From assembly GCA_012295275.1 (NCBI GenBank), contig CM022677.1, positions 18,205,940 to 18,245,939 of the forward strand: a stretch of 40,000 nt of DNA. Direction: 5' to 3'. The stretch is from Chrysomallon squamiferum. Lineage: Eukaryota > Mollusca > Gastropoda > Neomphalida > Peltospiridae. Under the pieces are notes generated by a model, which was given only the letters and a program-made list of their open reading frames with translations, searched no databases and had not been told where the DNA came from. Positions within the stretch are counted from its first letter, which is position 1; each line of letters opens with the position of its first letter. Position numbers and translations under genes: made by a program. Shown piece after piece: positions 22,502 to 36,534 of the stretch.

Positions 22502-22778
22502 ATATCACTTACATGCGTATTCATGCTCGGAATCAAATTTCTTTCCTGTTTCAATCGAGTGCATTTTTATATGAATTGTAAATCTATTTTACTACGCCAA
22601 GTCTGTTTTAGCAGTGTTATAAATAGACATTAAGAATAATAAATAATCGTTAGCGTTGTCTCTTCATTATCAACGAACCCTTCAATTTTACAGACGAAGT
22701 CTTCTAACGATCAATATGATTAATGATAGTTATGTAACTGAAAGAATCGTTTATTTTTAAATCTGTCTATCTACACAC

Positions 22779-22838
<60 letters not shown>

Positions 22839-22858
22839 ACATATATATATATATATAT

Positions 22859-22912
22859 ACTAGGGTTTGCAAATTACCGATAATATCAATATCGGTAAAT
22901 TACCGACAGATA
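22859..22912. other. Possible DNA-transposon terminus
   Basis: CTAGGGTTTGCAAATTACCG is followed by ATAATATCAATATCGGTAAATTACCG. It has short inverted ACCGATA/TATCGGT arms and looks like a hAT-type end. No matching opposite terminus or transposase was seen in the window, so this may be a fragment or chance. Confidence 0.25.
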
Positions 22913-23187
22913 TTCTCAATACCAGTTTTCATACTATTTAGTTAATTTGTGCATAGGAAAAGATACTTACAGGACTTTTGTGGACACTGTTTTCTGTTAC
23001 ACATACTCATTTTTTTTATTATTTGACACTTATCAGACAACATTATTCATTATCCTCCTTTTCCTACCTGTCTTCAGAAAAAATCGTAAAATAAACCTTT
23101 ATAGAACTTAAAATGGGTACAAAAGGTATATAAGAAATGTACATGCAATAAAAAAAAAAAAAAGAAGAAATGCGGATGCGAATTTTA

Positions 23188-23220
<33 letters not shown>

Positions 23221-23378
23221 GAGAGAGAGAAAAGGAAATTACGTTTATTATCCAAAATGCACATCACTTTTGAGAAGTTCTGATTCATTCCTCGATACTC
23301 GAGAAGTATGACTTTGAAAAACACAAAACATCTAGTGTCTTGGGCGACAACCGAGAAGCAGGAGCCAGCTACACAGAG

Positions 23379-23439
<61 letters not shown>

Positions 23440-23975
23440 TACAATGGCATATATCACAGATTTTATATATTGATTGGGTTTTGTTTTGTATAATATATTT
23501 GTTATTCTTTTATTCTTATTTTTATTTTATATTCTCTTACTTTACTACTACTACTACCTAATACTATAACATAGACCACCATTACTACAATTAATACTAC
23601 TGCTACTACTAATAATAATAGTAACAAAAACAATAACATTAACACGCAGAAGAAGAAGAAGAAGAAGAAGAAAAGTTATGAAATGTTTATAAAATTGTTA
23701 TATTTCTTTTATCAAATAAACACACACACACAAAATTTGGATGTTCTGTTTTACTCATAACACTATTTATTTCATTTATTATTTATATTTATTTATTTAT
23801 TTATTTATTTATTTTTTTTTTTTTTTTTTTTTTTATACTTATTTATTCGTTGGTTCATTCACTGTTTATTTTTTTGCAATTATTTACTTGTTTCTTATGC
23901 ACGTACATTAACTATCTTTTTCTGGTTAATATTTAAACACATATTCGGAAGAAGAAAAAATCGACAAATACTCAC

Positions 23976-24124
23976 CTTGTAACTAAAATTCGCGTAGTTA
24001 CGACAAACTGACGATACAGAAATGTCATCCGCATTTTGTATGTTATCTACATTAAAAAAAAAACCTAACCAATCAGAACTCTTCTTTCAGTTAATTACAT
24101 CAATTACAGTACAGCCTTTTTATA
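23976..24124 (-). promoter_or_regulatory. R4 proximal promoter and short exon 1
   Basis: In gene sense: TATAAAAAGG (24124-24115), inverted CCAAT box CTGATTGGTT (core 24074-24069), TATA-like TACAAAATGC (24040-24031), then 55 nt to donor GTTACAAG|GTGAGTAT (exon end 23976). As in R2, there is a second TATA upstream of the CCAAT box; which one is used is unknown. Confidence 0.6.
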
Positions 24125-24144
24125 AAAAAAAACTCCCTTCCATA

Positions 24145-24283
24145 TTAATTAATTACGACTGGTCGTTAATCGAAGTCGTATTGACGTAACGTGAAGCCGC
24201 TGGTAAAGTTTTAATTTAAAAAATGACGTTTTCTTTCATCACGTTAATAAGCCGGTTCGTGAATTGGTAACGTTCGTTTTAAG
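24145..24283 (-). promoter_or_regulatory. Conserved distal element, copy 4 (R4)
   Basis: The invariant block is at 24225-24246. Full-length form: TTAATTAATTACGACTGGTC, ATTGACGTAACG, CCGCTGGTAAAG, the block, then GAATTGGTAACGTTCG. It is the near twin of copy 3 and lies 151 bp from its CCAAT box. Confidence 0.75.
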
Positions 24284-24349
24284 TAAAAGATTATGTTGGT
24301 TTAGATGTTGTCATTTCTTATTAAATTTTGTTATTAATTATTTATCTTA

Positions 24350-24480
24350 TAAATAAATATATTTTATTTATTATTTTTATTTATTTATTTATTTTATTTA
24401 TTTTATTTATTTTATTTTTTTATTTTTTTATTTCATTTTATTTTATTTTTTTATTTTCATTTTTTTACCTTTTTATTTTT
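24350..24480. repeat. TTTA/TTTTA-rich tract
   Basis: Mixed TTTA and TTTTA repeats. The flanking 24480-24780 is AT-rich with no feature recognised. Confidence 0.85.
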
Positions 24481-24782
24481 GTTTTCCAATAGCATGGGCA
24501 TTATATACACTGATGATAAAATTAATTTTTCATATCCTCTTTATTTTCTAAGCGAGTTGAAAAGAGCAAAGCTATAGAAGATTGATTTTAAAGATTTTTC
24601 TAGACTCCATTAATAAACATTAACATTATTAACCTTTTCTTTCTTTCTTTCTTTTTCTATTTATGTCTTTATACTTTGTTTTTCTCACAAACACATTCAT
24701 TTTAGGAAATATTCATATTATTCTACTGTATTATTTTTTTTATTATACTTTTCCTTTTTTCTGACTGTTTTTTGTTCTGCAC

Positions 24783-25075
24783 TCACACACACATATAAAC
24801 ACACATATGTTGTACAAATACACATACATAGATACATACGTACACATATACGTACATACAGAGTATACATTAAACACGAATGTGTATGTATACATGTGTA
24901 TCTGTAAGTATATATGCACACAGATACAGGCGCATAGATACACATATACACACCTACATACACATACAAATATAAATACATCAGTTCGTATAAACACATC
25001 TACATACATACCTGGACAAACACATATAAACACGCATATAAATATACACATATAACACATATACACATTTAGAAA
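24783..25075. repeat. ACAT/ACAC-rich low-complexity region
   Basis: Imperfect ATACAC/ACATAC repeats, open on both strands. Confidence 0.85.
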
Positions 25076-25144
25076 TAAACAAGGCAATATTTCATCTTTA
25101 TGAAAAATATGTGTTTATTTCCTTCTGTTTGTTTTAGGTTTTTT

Positions 25145-25145
25145 G

Positions 25146-25207
<62 letters not shown>

Positions 25208-25298
25208 ATTATTGTTGTTGCTGTTGTTGTAATTATCTGTGTTCTTTCTTTTTATTTTATTATTATTAATTAATTAATTAATTAATAGTATTTATTTA

Positions 25299-25359
<61 letters not shown>

Positions 25360-25375
25360 GTTGTTGTTGTTGTTG
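25145..25375. repeat. ATT/GTT trinucleotide tracts
   Basis: ATT then GTT (25150-25230), TTAA repeats (25266-25287), ATT (25299-25360) and GTT (25360-25377). Confidence 0.9.
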
Positions 25376-25663
25376 TTTATTTGCTACCTTTTGTTGTTGT
25401 TTCTGGAGTTTTTTTTTCTTTGGGGTGTATTTGATATATATATATATATATATATAAGGTCTTTATACGGTGATATGAATTGAGAAGTCTTTGTCAGTTA
25501 TTTTTAGATTTAATTTTTCATATTATGTATGTTAGAAATGGGATTTCACGTGACTCCTCTTTGCGCATCAAATGTCACGATCCACCTACATTCAGTTTTA
25601 CAATGAAAGTGTGTGTTCTGTTATCAGTGTGTTAAATAAGTTTCTGTTATTCAGCCGTTCACA

Positions 25664-25669
<6 letters not shown>

Positions 25670-25748
<79 letters not shown>

Positions 25749-25795
25749 TTCTTTCTCTCTCTCTCTATCTTTCTCTCTCTCTCTCTCTCTTTCTC
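25670..25795. repeat. (CT)n microsatellite
   Basis: About 70 bp of pure CT, then CTAT/CTTT-interrupted CT. The sequence 25800-26520 downstream of R5 is AT-rich with no recognised gene. Confidence 0.95.
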
Positions 25796-26526
25796 ATGTA
25801 TATACATGCATGAGTTTGTGTGCCTATGTGTATGTCCATTTATATATGTGCATATCTGTGCGTGTATCAATAACATTTGAAGAATGAAAGTATGGATGAA
25901 GAAACAAAACCAAGAACGAATGAAAATATTATATTAAACTTTTTTATTCAAAGTTAAACCTATTTTACTGACAAAATACTTTCTTAATAGCTTTTCGTAG
26001 ATTGCTTCAAGAAAACAAAACGTATTTCAAATTTCTTTCATGATAATGAATCTCTGGCGTTATATTATGAACATGCGCGTGTGTGCGTGCGCGTGTGTGT
26101 TTATGTTAACTAAAACAAAAAAAAAATACATGATTATTATTATTTCTTTGCCTTTAATATTGCTGATCGTGGCAAATCACTTTGGGACTCAGCCTTTTGA
26201 CACATTTTATATTCCCAGAGTTTCAGTCGATGAAAAAACGTAAACATTAATGCTTATTACAGTAAATAATACAAATATTTTCTTCCTTTCCTTTTTATGT
26301 TCGTTACCTTTCTTCAAGAAGATTATCTACCAAATAAATATGATAGTTTTTGATCAAATATCGTATTATTAGAGGACTTTATTTTTATCGGAATATATGT
26401 GTGTTTGTATATATATATATATAAAGCAACAAAATTACATCACTAGTAGACATCTCTGTCGAGTCATCCAGAACATCAAGGACACACTCAGCATTCTCAG
26501 TATTTAATATCATCACAAGAGTCACG

Positions 26527-27633
26527 TTAACCATCAACGGAATCAGCAAAAGAATAAGAAATAAAATTAACACTTCCCGAATCTGATAACACTGGCAGTG
26601 ACGTATCTCTGCGCATATTTTCGGAGAGAGGCATCGAAAATATCGTCTGTCTTCGTGCATTTTCGTTCGTTCTTAAACATCTGCACATAGTGGAAATAGT
26701 TTTTCTGTAACCAGGGGCACTGATAATCATGATATAGAAGTCCTGTCCAAAGTTTATCATGTATATTAAGTTAAAAAGAGGTAAAAGGTGTTCACATAAT
26801 TTCTGCGACTCAGAGTTTATTCCTGTGACTATCAGAATAGCGTCTGTGCATTCAGCGACAGCTACGGGCAATAACGTGACAAAAGCCAGAAGGGAAATGA
26901 GCACCAGAGGGCGCTGAGAGCTGTCCTTTTTCTGATTGGTCGAATCCGACCTTGACCTCACGAAAGCACTCCTGAACCGTCTGCTTCGCTGAATGCTAAA
27001 AATAGTCAGCGTGTTCAGAACGAGAATGCACGAGCATGGCAGAGTCGAGGATATCACAAGTCGAAGAAGGATTAAGTAGTAATCGAGACTTTTTGAAATG
27101 TCGCTGTTTTCGTCTGCTGTTTGGAGAATTACAACAACCGGGATCACTACGACGACGGAGAAAACCAAAATGGCGGTGCAGACGAGAGTAGCTTTTTTCT
27201 TTGTGCAAAACATCATCCGTCTCAGCGGGAAACACAGAGACACGTATCTGTCCAGCGATAATCCCACTAGTATCCATGGAGACAGGATTTTCGTAGAAAA
27301 CCACGAACTCCTCAGAATTAGGTGTAGTACAGAACTGGTGTTGTTCACAGCCAATGAAAACTCTTCATACTCTTTCACCGTTTCTTCACAGAATTGTCCA
27401 ATCAAAACTACGCTATCAGAAACGGATACAAATCTTAAGTACACTGAATACGAAAGAGAGCTAAATTTTTTGTCGCACATCATTATGAACTGTAGAACGT
27501 TTCCAACAATTCCTGCTAGTGATATGAACAAAACGAAACTCCAATAGGTGCGTCCGTATAAGTTAAAATAGGGCCAGTTGCTAGCGTTTTCTCCCTTTTG
27601 AAAATTCGATTTCAGTCCTAATATAATATCCAT
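26527..27633 (-). CDS. R5: rhodopsin-class 7TM receptor, intact, lacks TM3-ECL2 cysteines (368 aa)
   Basis: Intact member of a second subfamily with R6. Seen: a short N-terminus (signature NWPYFNLYGRTYW at 19-31, about 25 residues earlier than in R1-R4); TM1 GN 44-45; TM2 LSYSVYLRFVSVSD to Asp73; SPWILVGLSLDRY ending 130; TM5 STLP with Pro199; TM6 LLAFVTLLP with Pro256; TM7 NFGQDFYIM 294-302 (Asp for the usual second Asn). The Cys at the top of TM3 in R1-R4 is Leu103 here, and ECL2 (about 170-183) has no Cys, so the class-A disulfide is absent. N-x-S/T sites are at N16 and N98. No consensus acceptor was found in the 150 bp above the ATG; the nearest candidate is aaatcag near 27802. Ligand unknown. 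Confidence 0.9.
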   Translation of the reverse strand: MDIILGLKSNFQKGENASNWPYFNLYGRTYWSFVLFISLAGIVGNVLQFIMMCDKKFSSLSYSVYLRFVSVSDSVVLIGQFCEETVKEYEEFSLAVNNTSSVLHLILRSSWFSTKILSPWILVGLSLDRYVSLCFPLRRMMFCTKKKATLVCTAILVFSVVVVIPVVVILQTADENSDISKSLDYYLILLRLVISSTLPCSCILVLNTLTIFSIQRSRRFRSAFVRSRSDSTNQKKDSSQRPLVLISLLAFVTLLPVAVAECTDAILIVTGINSESQKLCEHLLPLFNLIYMINFGQDFYIMIISAPGYRKTISTMCRCLRTNENARRQTIFSMPLSENMRRDTSLPVLSDSGSVNFISYSFADSVDG

Positions 27634-28124
27634 GATGTTGTCGTTGTAGAGGGAAGTATGATAGAAATGGTTGTTTAGGGTTTGAAATTAAAATAATGAT
27701 GATGATGAAGATGATGAAAATGACGTCGTTAATGAAGACATATCAATAAATGTAATGACATCATTTTTGTTTATTTTTACTTTTTTAAATTAATTTGTTA
27801 CTGATTTGTTTATAATGAGTGATAGTTTGTTGTTGTTGTTGTTGTTGTTATTTATGCTGTTGCTGTTGTTGTTGTCTTGTTTTCCTTACTGTTGTTACAG
27901 ATGGTCCTGTTTATTTCGTTGTTTCAGTTCTTTTTAATGTCCCTCGTCTCTTTTTTTTTATTTTCCTTTCTTCAATAAAATTATCTACAAAATAAAATGA
28001 AAGATTTTAGTCAAATATCCAGAATATCATTGTTATCAGAATATATATATATATATATATATCTATGTGTGTGTGTGTGTATGTGTTCAACCTGAATTTC
28101 ATCACTATCCTCCTTGTATGTTTT

Positions 28125-28180
28125 AATATTAGTAGTAGTAGCAGAAGTAATACTTGTAGACGAATAGTGGTGGTAGTAGC

Positions 28181-28232
<52 letters not shown>

Positions 28233-28822
28233 CTACTATTGATGGAAATGGTGGTAGTAGTAATAGTAGTTCTTGCGACAGTAAAACTTTTTGTAGTTGT
28301 ACGAGTTGTTCTTTTAATAATAGCAATAGTAGTCAGTAGTAGTAGTAGTGGTAGTAGTAGAAATATCAACATCAATAGAAGTAGTAGTAGTAGTTACACT
28401 AACAGTAGCACTAATAATAGTTTTAGTAGTATTAATAGTGACAGCGATAGTAACAGTGGTAGCATTATTAGAAGTAGTGACAGTAGTTGTTGATATTGTA
28501 ATATTAGCAGTACTAATAATTATATAGCATAAGTAATAGTAGTAGTAATAATACCGATATGGTAGTAATAATGCTACTACTACTACATGTACTGCTGCTG
28601 ATGATGATGGTGCTATCTCTTCTACTACAAGTTCTGTTAATCCTATGACTAAAATGAGCATTATAACTATTATTATTGTTGTTGTTGCTGCTTTTGCTGT
28701 TGTCCTCATTATTATTATTGTCGCAAGTAAAACCACTATAGTAACTATAATAACAACTATTGCTACTGCTACAATCTAGTACAACTATTAGTAATAATAA
28801 AATCATCAACAATAGCAATAGC

Positions 28823-28866
<44 letters not shown>
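28125..28866. repeat. AGT tract followed by ACT/AAT triplets
   Basis: AGT-rich (28128-28540), then ACT/GTT/AAT mixtures ending in pure AAT (28824-28866). It produces Val, Thr and Leu frames with no protein character. Confidence 0.9.
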
Positions 28867-28869
<3 letters not shown>

Positions 28870-29020
28870 ATAAATAAATTTTACATTTAATTTTACACGC
28901 GGAAATATTTAAGTAAGAAAATAAGCAAATACGTCAATAGTCAAATGACGTCATCAATAGAAAATGTCGTAGTTTGATGAATAACGTCATGGAAAATAAC
29001 TGCATTCCTAAGGTAATTCC

Positions 29021-29108
29021 TATCAACATTAGATATTTAATATTCATATTTTTAAACACTTTTCTATCAACCTTAGATATTTAATGTTCATATTTTAACA
29101 CACTTTTC
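29021..29108. repeat. 44-bp tandem duplication
   Basis: TATCAACATTAGATATTTAA... repeats as TATCAACCTTAGATATTTAA..., each ending CACTTTTC. There are only a few mismatches, so the duplication is fairly recent. Confidence 0.85.
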
Positions 29109-29257
29109 TTTCAATACAAGAGCAAACAAAAATTAAAAAAGCAACTTAACCTTAATGTTTGAATAGTACCAAAAGTAAAGTGATTTGATAAAAATATATT
29201 TAATTTATGCTCATTTATTTTAGCAGTGGCTTAAGTAAACAAATACATACACGTGTA

Positions 29258-29293
<36 letters not shown>

Positions 29294-29847
29294 TAAAACT
29301 GTACTTGACAGAGCATAATTAATCTATGGTTTCTGCGATAGTTTTGTTCATCGAGTTTTTTGTTTTATTATTACTGTTATTACCATAATTATCAGCATCA
29401 TCATCATTATTTTTGATGATGTATCTTTTATTGCTGTTCTTGTTTTAATCGTTCTCTCCATTGTTATTGTTATTGTTATTGTTACTGTTATTATTATTAA
29501 ATATTATAAGAGCTTATTATATGTCCATTGTCGTTTTAATTTTTAATTTTTTTGGGGGGGGTGATTTTCTTATAGATATATTTTGTTTGTTATTAACTTA
29601 TTAGAATCTTAGGACTTTAAACACATAAAAATTTTATATACGAAATTTTATTTTATTTTACTTTATTTTATTTTATTTTATTTATTATTTTATGCATTAT
29701 ATTAATTCCTTAAATCTGCATGTTTTCTCTGCATAAATGTTTGAGATTCTGAAATTACTGCAATAACTGAAAAGAACCGTAAACTAAACATTTATATTTT
29801 CCTTACTTACAACATTTTATATTTTGGTTTTTTAAATTTTTTCCTCC

Positions 29848-29909
<62 letters not shown>

Positions 29910-30539
29910 GGATGAATATTTGTCCCTATTTTATGTTACTGTTATTTTACCTTCTCTTTTCGTGATTATCTTAATTTCGTAGTTATTCACTTTCACAAAT
30001 TAATATATAGTCTTCAATTATTATTGTCTATATTTAATATTTCCATTATTTTATTTATTTATTTATATTATCTTTCTGTCTTTCTCTTTCTCTTTCTGTC
30101 TGTCTATCCGTATCTCTACTGACTTATGTACTTTGCTGATATATGTATTATTTTGATTACTTAGTAACTGGCTTACTCACTTAGATAATTAGTAACTTAG
30201 ATACGAATTTATTTATTTACTTATATACATTTTATTACTTACTAACTCACTTAGTAATTTACTCAGTTGTTAAATAACATATTTATTTATTTCTATTTTT
30301 AATACAAACTAATTTGTTTACTTACTTACTTACTCATTAAATAACATATTTATTTAAACATTTATTTATTTATTTATTTATTTATATCCTTCCTCATTTT
30401 CTCACGTACTAAATATATATATATATATATATTCACTCTGTCACTTACTAACAAACTTATTTATTTACTTTGTTTATTTCATACAACTAAAAGAAATATG
30501 TAAACAATATTATTTCAATACTAATAAGTTTATACTCAC

Positions 30540-30616
30540 GTGAAATGACAGACCGTTTTTCCTTTCTCTTGGAAACTATTTACATTTTAGTTTATATCAT
30601 CTACGAACAACCAATC
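30540..30616 (-). promoter_or_regulatory. R5 proximal promoter and short exon 1
   Basis: Inverted CCAAT box GTGATTGGTT (core 30616-30611), TATA-like ATATAAAC (30597-30590), then 50 nt to donor CATTTCAC|GTGAGTAT (exon end 30540). This is the most compact copy. Confidence 0.6.
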
Positions 30617-30799
30617 ACAAATCTTCTTTTCATATTAATTTAATCTCCTATTCTTCATCTCTCATCTAATCCTGAATTAAAGAATTCTTTGTTAAAGCTG
30701 TAACAGATAATCTACGTTCATCGCTAATTAAAATTTTTGCAGAAGAAGAGAAAACTCGATAAAAAAGATTTTCCATTCTGATGAAGATTGTAAAATAGC

Positions 30800-30895
30800 T
30801 TTCGTAATGAAGTTGGTGATGTAAAGATTTATTTTGAAAAATGACGTTTTCTTTCATCACGTTATTAAGCCTTTTCCTCAGCTGGTAACCGACTT
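30800..30895 (-). promoter_or_regulatory. Conserved distal element, copy 5 (R5)
   Basis: The invariant block is at 30843-30864 with TGACGT context intact. The flanks are the most diverged of the six; GATGTAAAGATTTATTTTGA replaces the usual GCTGGTAAAG arm. It lies 227 bp from its CCAAT box. Confidence 0.7.
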
Positions 30896-30909
30896 TTTTA
30901 TTTTATTTC

Positions 30910-31915
<1,006 letters not shown>

Positions 31916-32046
31916 GACATATAACTAATTATTTATCTTTTTGGCAGATATATTTGTTCACCCTTAATTATCTGGACACTTAAACGCATACAGCCTGTTG
32001 TTTCAATTTGAGCTGAAGAGAGAATGTTCTCGATTATCTCCCTTGG

Positions 32047-32317
32047 CTACTTTTTGAGCCTACAACTGGCAATCAAATCTGTCAAATTGTTCCATCTGGC
32101 CAAAGTGTCTCTGGTTGAGACAAACAGATCTGACGTCAGAGCTAATTTTGACATAAATACATTCACGGACACTGATAACAGCGTGACAAATGGCAGGACA
32201 GAAATCTACATCAGAGGGCATGTGGCTATGGCAACGGTTCCTACGGCAACCAGAACTAACGTGAAAATCCAGTTCAGATTCATGAAAATCAAAATATGGC
32301 CATGTTTCCATGGATCC
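32047..32317 (-). pseudogene. Rx: decayed receptor remnant, TM1 fused to TM6
   Basis: In minus-strand frames: WPYFDFHESEL (from 32302), matching the WPYF signature of R5/R6; then, one frame over, NWIFTLVLVAVGTVA as TM1; then directly CPLM, a stop (32208-32206), and ISVLPFVTLLSVSV, matching R4 ISVLAFVTLLPVSV of TM6. It continues through an ECL3-like stretch to W-N-N-L and a stop at 32049. TM2 to TM5 are missing, so an internal deletion of about 600 bp joined TM1 to TM6. With one frameshift, one stop and no TM7 it cannot make a receptor. No copy of the promoter module is found between it and R6. Confidence 0.7.
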
Positions 32318-32454
32318 ATTTTTGTCTATATTTGTTAGTGCTGAACAAGCAATGATAGATATGTTTGTGTTATACGAGTGTGTGTGTGCGCGTGTGTGCG
32401 TGTATGTGCGTATGCGTGTGTATTTAAATCTATGTCTAAATGTATGTCTCTTTG

Positions 32455-32503
<49 letters not shown>

Positions 32504-32829
32504 CACACAAACACACACACACTCATACACACGCCTCTGTATGAACCTACGAACGTATGTATGTACATAAGCATGGATTATTATTGTCGTTCTTGTTGCT
32601 GCTGCTGGTGGTGACAGTGGTGATGTCGTCGTTGGTGTTGTGTCTTCATTTTTCTGGTCTTCTATTTTCTTTTTTCTTTTATGTTAACCTTTTTGTTACT
32701 TTTCCCGCATAAAGAGTTCAGATTTATTGCTGTTGTTGTTGATGCAGAGGTTGTGAACCTTTCTCGTGCTGTTTTACATATTGATGTCGTTATGTCACAC
32801 ACCTTCTTCTTCTTCTTCTTCTTCTTCTT

Positions 32830-32860
<31 letters not shown>

Positions 32861-33210
32861 TTATTATTATTATTATTATTATTTATTATTATTTTTATTA
32901 TTATTATTATTATTATTGCTGTTGTTGTTACTGCTTTTATTATTAGTTTGTTGTTGTGGTTGTTGTTACTATTATTACTGTTATTGTTGTCTGTGGTGCT
33001 ATTATTATTATGAATATTATTATCATTGTTTTTTGTTGTTTTTTTGTTTGTTTCTTTGTTTGTTTCTTACATACATTTTTTTGTTCCTTTTCAGTGTTTC
33101 TTTGCTGTTGTTGTTGTTGTTGTGGGTACTGCTGTTGTTGACGTTAGTGTTCCCTCTTTTCTCTCTTTTTCTTTTATTTGTGGCTGTTGTGGTTGTGGTC
33201 GTTTTATTAT
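32455..33210. repeat. AT, CTT, ATT and GTT microsatellites
   Basis: AT (32459-32497), GTG/GCT-like triplets (32590-32640), about 57 bp of CTT (32803-32859), ATT (32860-32918), and GTT-rich sequence to 33140. Confidence 0.9.
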
Positions 33211-33234
33211 TTTATCATTTTTGTATTAGTTGTA

Positions 33235-33720
33235 GTACTGGTAGTAGTAGTAGTAGTAGTAGAAGCAGAAACAGTTGAGTAGTAGTAGTAGTAGTAGGTG
33301 TAGGATTAAACAGTTGAGTAGTAGTAGTAGTAGTAGTAGCAGCAGCAGTAGTAACAATAAAGTAGTTGTAGTAGTAGTAGTAGTAGTATGAATAGTAGTA
33401 GTAGTAGCGGTTGTGGTGATAGTAGTAATGTTAGTAGTAATTTTATTTTTATGTTTTATATTTTTTATTACCTTTCGTTAGGAAATATTTTATGAAACGT
33501 TATAATATAAAAAAATAAAATGAAAATTGTAGTAATAATAGTATTAATAGCCGTAGTCGTAGTAGTGGTAGAGGTAATAGAAGTATTTGTGACAACAGTA
33601 CTGGTGATAGTACTTATACTAGCTGTATATTAATAGTAGTGGCAATAGTAATTGTTGTATTGTTGTAGTAGTAGCAACAGCAGTAGTAGATGTGGTAGTT
33701 TTAATAATAGTAGTAGTATG
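33235..33720. repeat. AGT tracts with a local duplication
   Basis: AGT triplets with the phrase AACAGTTGAGTAGTAGTAG occurring twice (about 33270 and 33310), then interrupted AGT to 33720. Confidence 0.85.
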
Positions 33721-33804
33721 TTTTCTGTCGTGTTTTTTTATTTTTATTAATTATTAATTATTTATGAAACAATATAATGTCAAAAATAGAATAATAATAT
33801 ATAA

Positions 33805-34062
<258 letters not shown>

Positions 34063-34444
34063 AGAGTATCTTTATTGTTTCCGTTACTCTTGTTTTCCAT
34101 TCTATTTCCTCATTAATACAATTTACATAGGGTTAGCATCTGTAGCTGTTGTTGTCGACGTCATCGTAATGTTTTATTGCCATGTACTGCAGGTATGACC
34201 TTGATGAACTTCTATTCTCTGTACTTTGCTTTTATTACAAGTTTCAATAAGTAACGTAGGTAATGATTTCTGTTTATTTACTATGTGTCTGCTGTTTTGC
34301 AATATATCGTCAAGAAAATCGATAATCCTGCACTGTCGTTTAAAAGATTATATTTGGAAAGAGAGAACGAAAAATGGAGTAAGAAAAACGTAGTAAGAAA
34401 TTACCGGCGGGTAAGAGATATGTATACATCTTTGATTCATTTCT

Positions 34445-34594
<150 letters not shown>

Positions 34595-34658
34595 AAATGT
34601 AAGTGTTCTGTCTATAAATGTTTATAAGTATATATCTATCTCTCTGTTACTCTATCTC

Positions 34659-34699
<41 letters not shown>

Positions 34700-35025
34700 T
34701 TTCGATACATTATATATAAATACATAAAACAAAATTTTAAAAATTAAGGAACGAATAACATTATTACTTGAAATGAAAGTGAAAAAAAAAACAAGGAAAA
34801 CAGTCAAAAATGAAATAATTTATTGAGGACAAAATATCAGATATAAAAAGAGACTAATAAACGTTGACATTATAATACTGACTGACTGACTGACTGACTG
34901 GCAACATATAAATGATATGTGAAAGAAAGAACGAAACGTCAAAATGAAGAAAGAATGAATGATTCGGTGTATATAAGTATTGATTAATGTAGTGATGGTG
35001 AACAGAGACTGAAAGATACAGAGAC

Positions 35026-35815
<790 letters not shown>

Positions 35816-35879
35816 GAGAAATAGAAATAGAGAATAGAGAGACAGATTGTGTGTGTGAGGTAACCAAAACACAATCCAC

Positions 35880-36420
35880 ATCGCGTAAACTTACCGTCAC
35901 AATAGACAGTTGATTTGTCTGTGCTTCATAAAATATTAAATATAAAATATAAATAATGATAAATGTAGGAAAATAGAAATACTTCTAGCTGTACACACTA
36001 ACACAGTTTAGTGCTATAGATTAGAAATATCGCATAAAAATACACACACACACATATATATATAGATGTATACATATATGTGTGTGTGTGTCTGTGTTGA
36101 GTGTGTACGTGTGTGTGTGTATGTTTGTCCGATTTTGTTTGTCTATACTTTAACTGTTATATATACCTAAAATTATGAGTATAGCTCTGATACATATAAA
36201 ATTATTTTTAAAAATTTCTGATCCTTTTCTTCTTACTGTTCAGTGATTTTTTTACATATACAAAATTCTTCGCATAAACCAGTTTCCAATTTCTTCTTAC
36301 AACGGATGTAAAATCAGTCCTGATGAAATGAAACTTTCGTCCTTTGTTTTCCTTCTCATTCAACAGTTCCGTAAGTCTAATAAAACAAAACAAATAAAAT
36401 AAAAATATAAAAAATAGTTT
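35880..36420. other. AT-rich spacer
   Basis: Short CA/TA/GT runs (36040-36122); otherwise no feature recognised. Confidence 0.6.
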
Positions 36421-36425
36421 GGTTG

Positions 36426-36519
36426 TTTTTGGCGCGAAATTAAGTTTGTGCACGTCTGCTGAATCTTTCCGTAGGTTTTGGCGCGAAATCAAGATTTGCA
36501 CGTCTGCTGAATCTCTCTG
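36426..36519. repeat. Duplicated 49-bp unit with E2F-like palindrome, 3' of R6
   Basis: Two direct copies start TTTTGGCGCGAAAT and continue to CACGTCTGCTGAATCT. Each holds TTTGGCGCGAAA (36428-36439 and 36477-36488), which fits the E2F consensus TTTSSCGC. It is CG-rich against an AT-rich background and ends 16 bp before the R6 stop codon. Function as an E2F site is inference. Confidence 0.65.
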
Positions 36520-36534
36520 TTTTCTTTTTTTTCT

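Larger units (their letters stand above)
27650..30538 (-). other. Region between R5 and its promoter (leader and intron)
   Basis: Donor GTGAGT at 30539-30534; acceptor uncertain. It contains ATG/ATC repeats (27690-27720), GTT (27830-27870), AT (28040-28062), a long AGT tract (28125-28500), mixed ACT/AAT triplets (28560-28866), a 44-bp duplication (29021-29108), CA (29260-29291), GTT/ATT (29460-29500), TTTTA (29650-29690), CT (29855-29904) and AT (30415-30432). No gene seen. Confidence 0.45.

Noticed and set aside
26040-26243. 67-aa plus-strand frame 3' of R5
   Set aside because: Begins in a GT-rich stretch, shows no domain and lies in AT-rich DNA.
32310-32570. 86-aa plus-strand frame with Cys/Tyr content
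   Set aside because: GT and AT microsatellite translation adjoining the receptor remnant.
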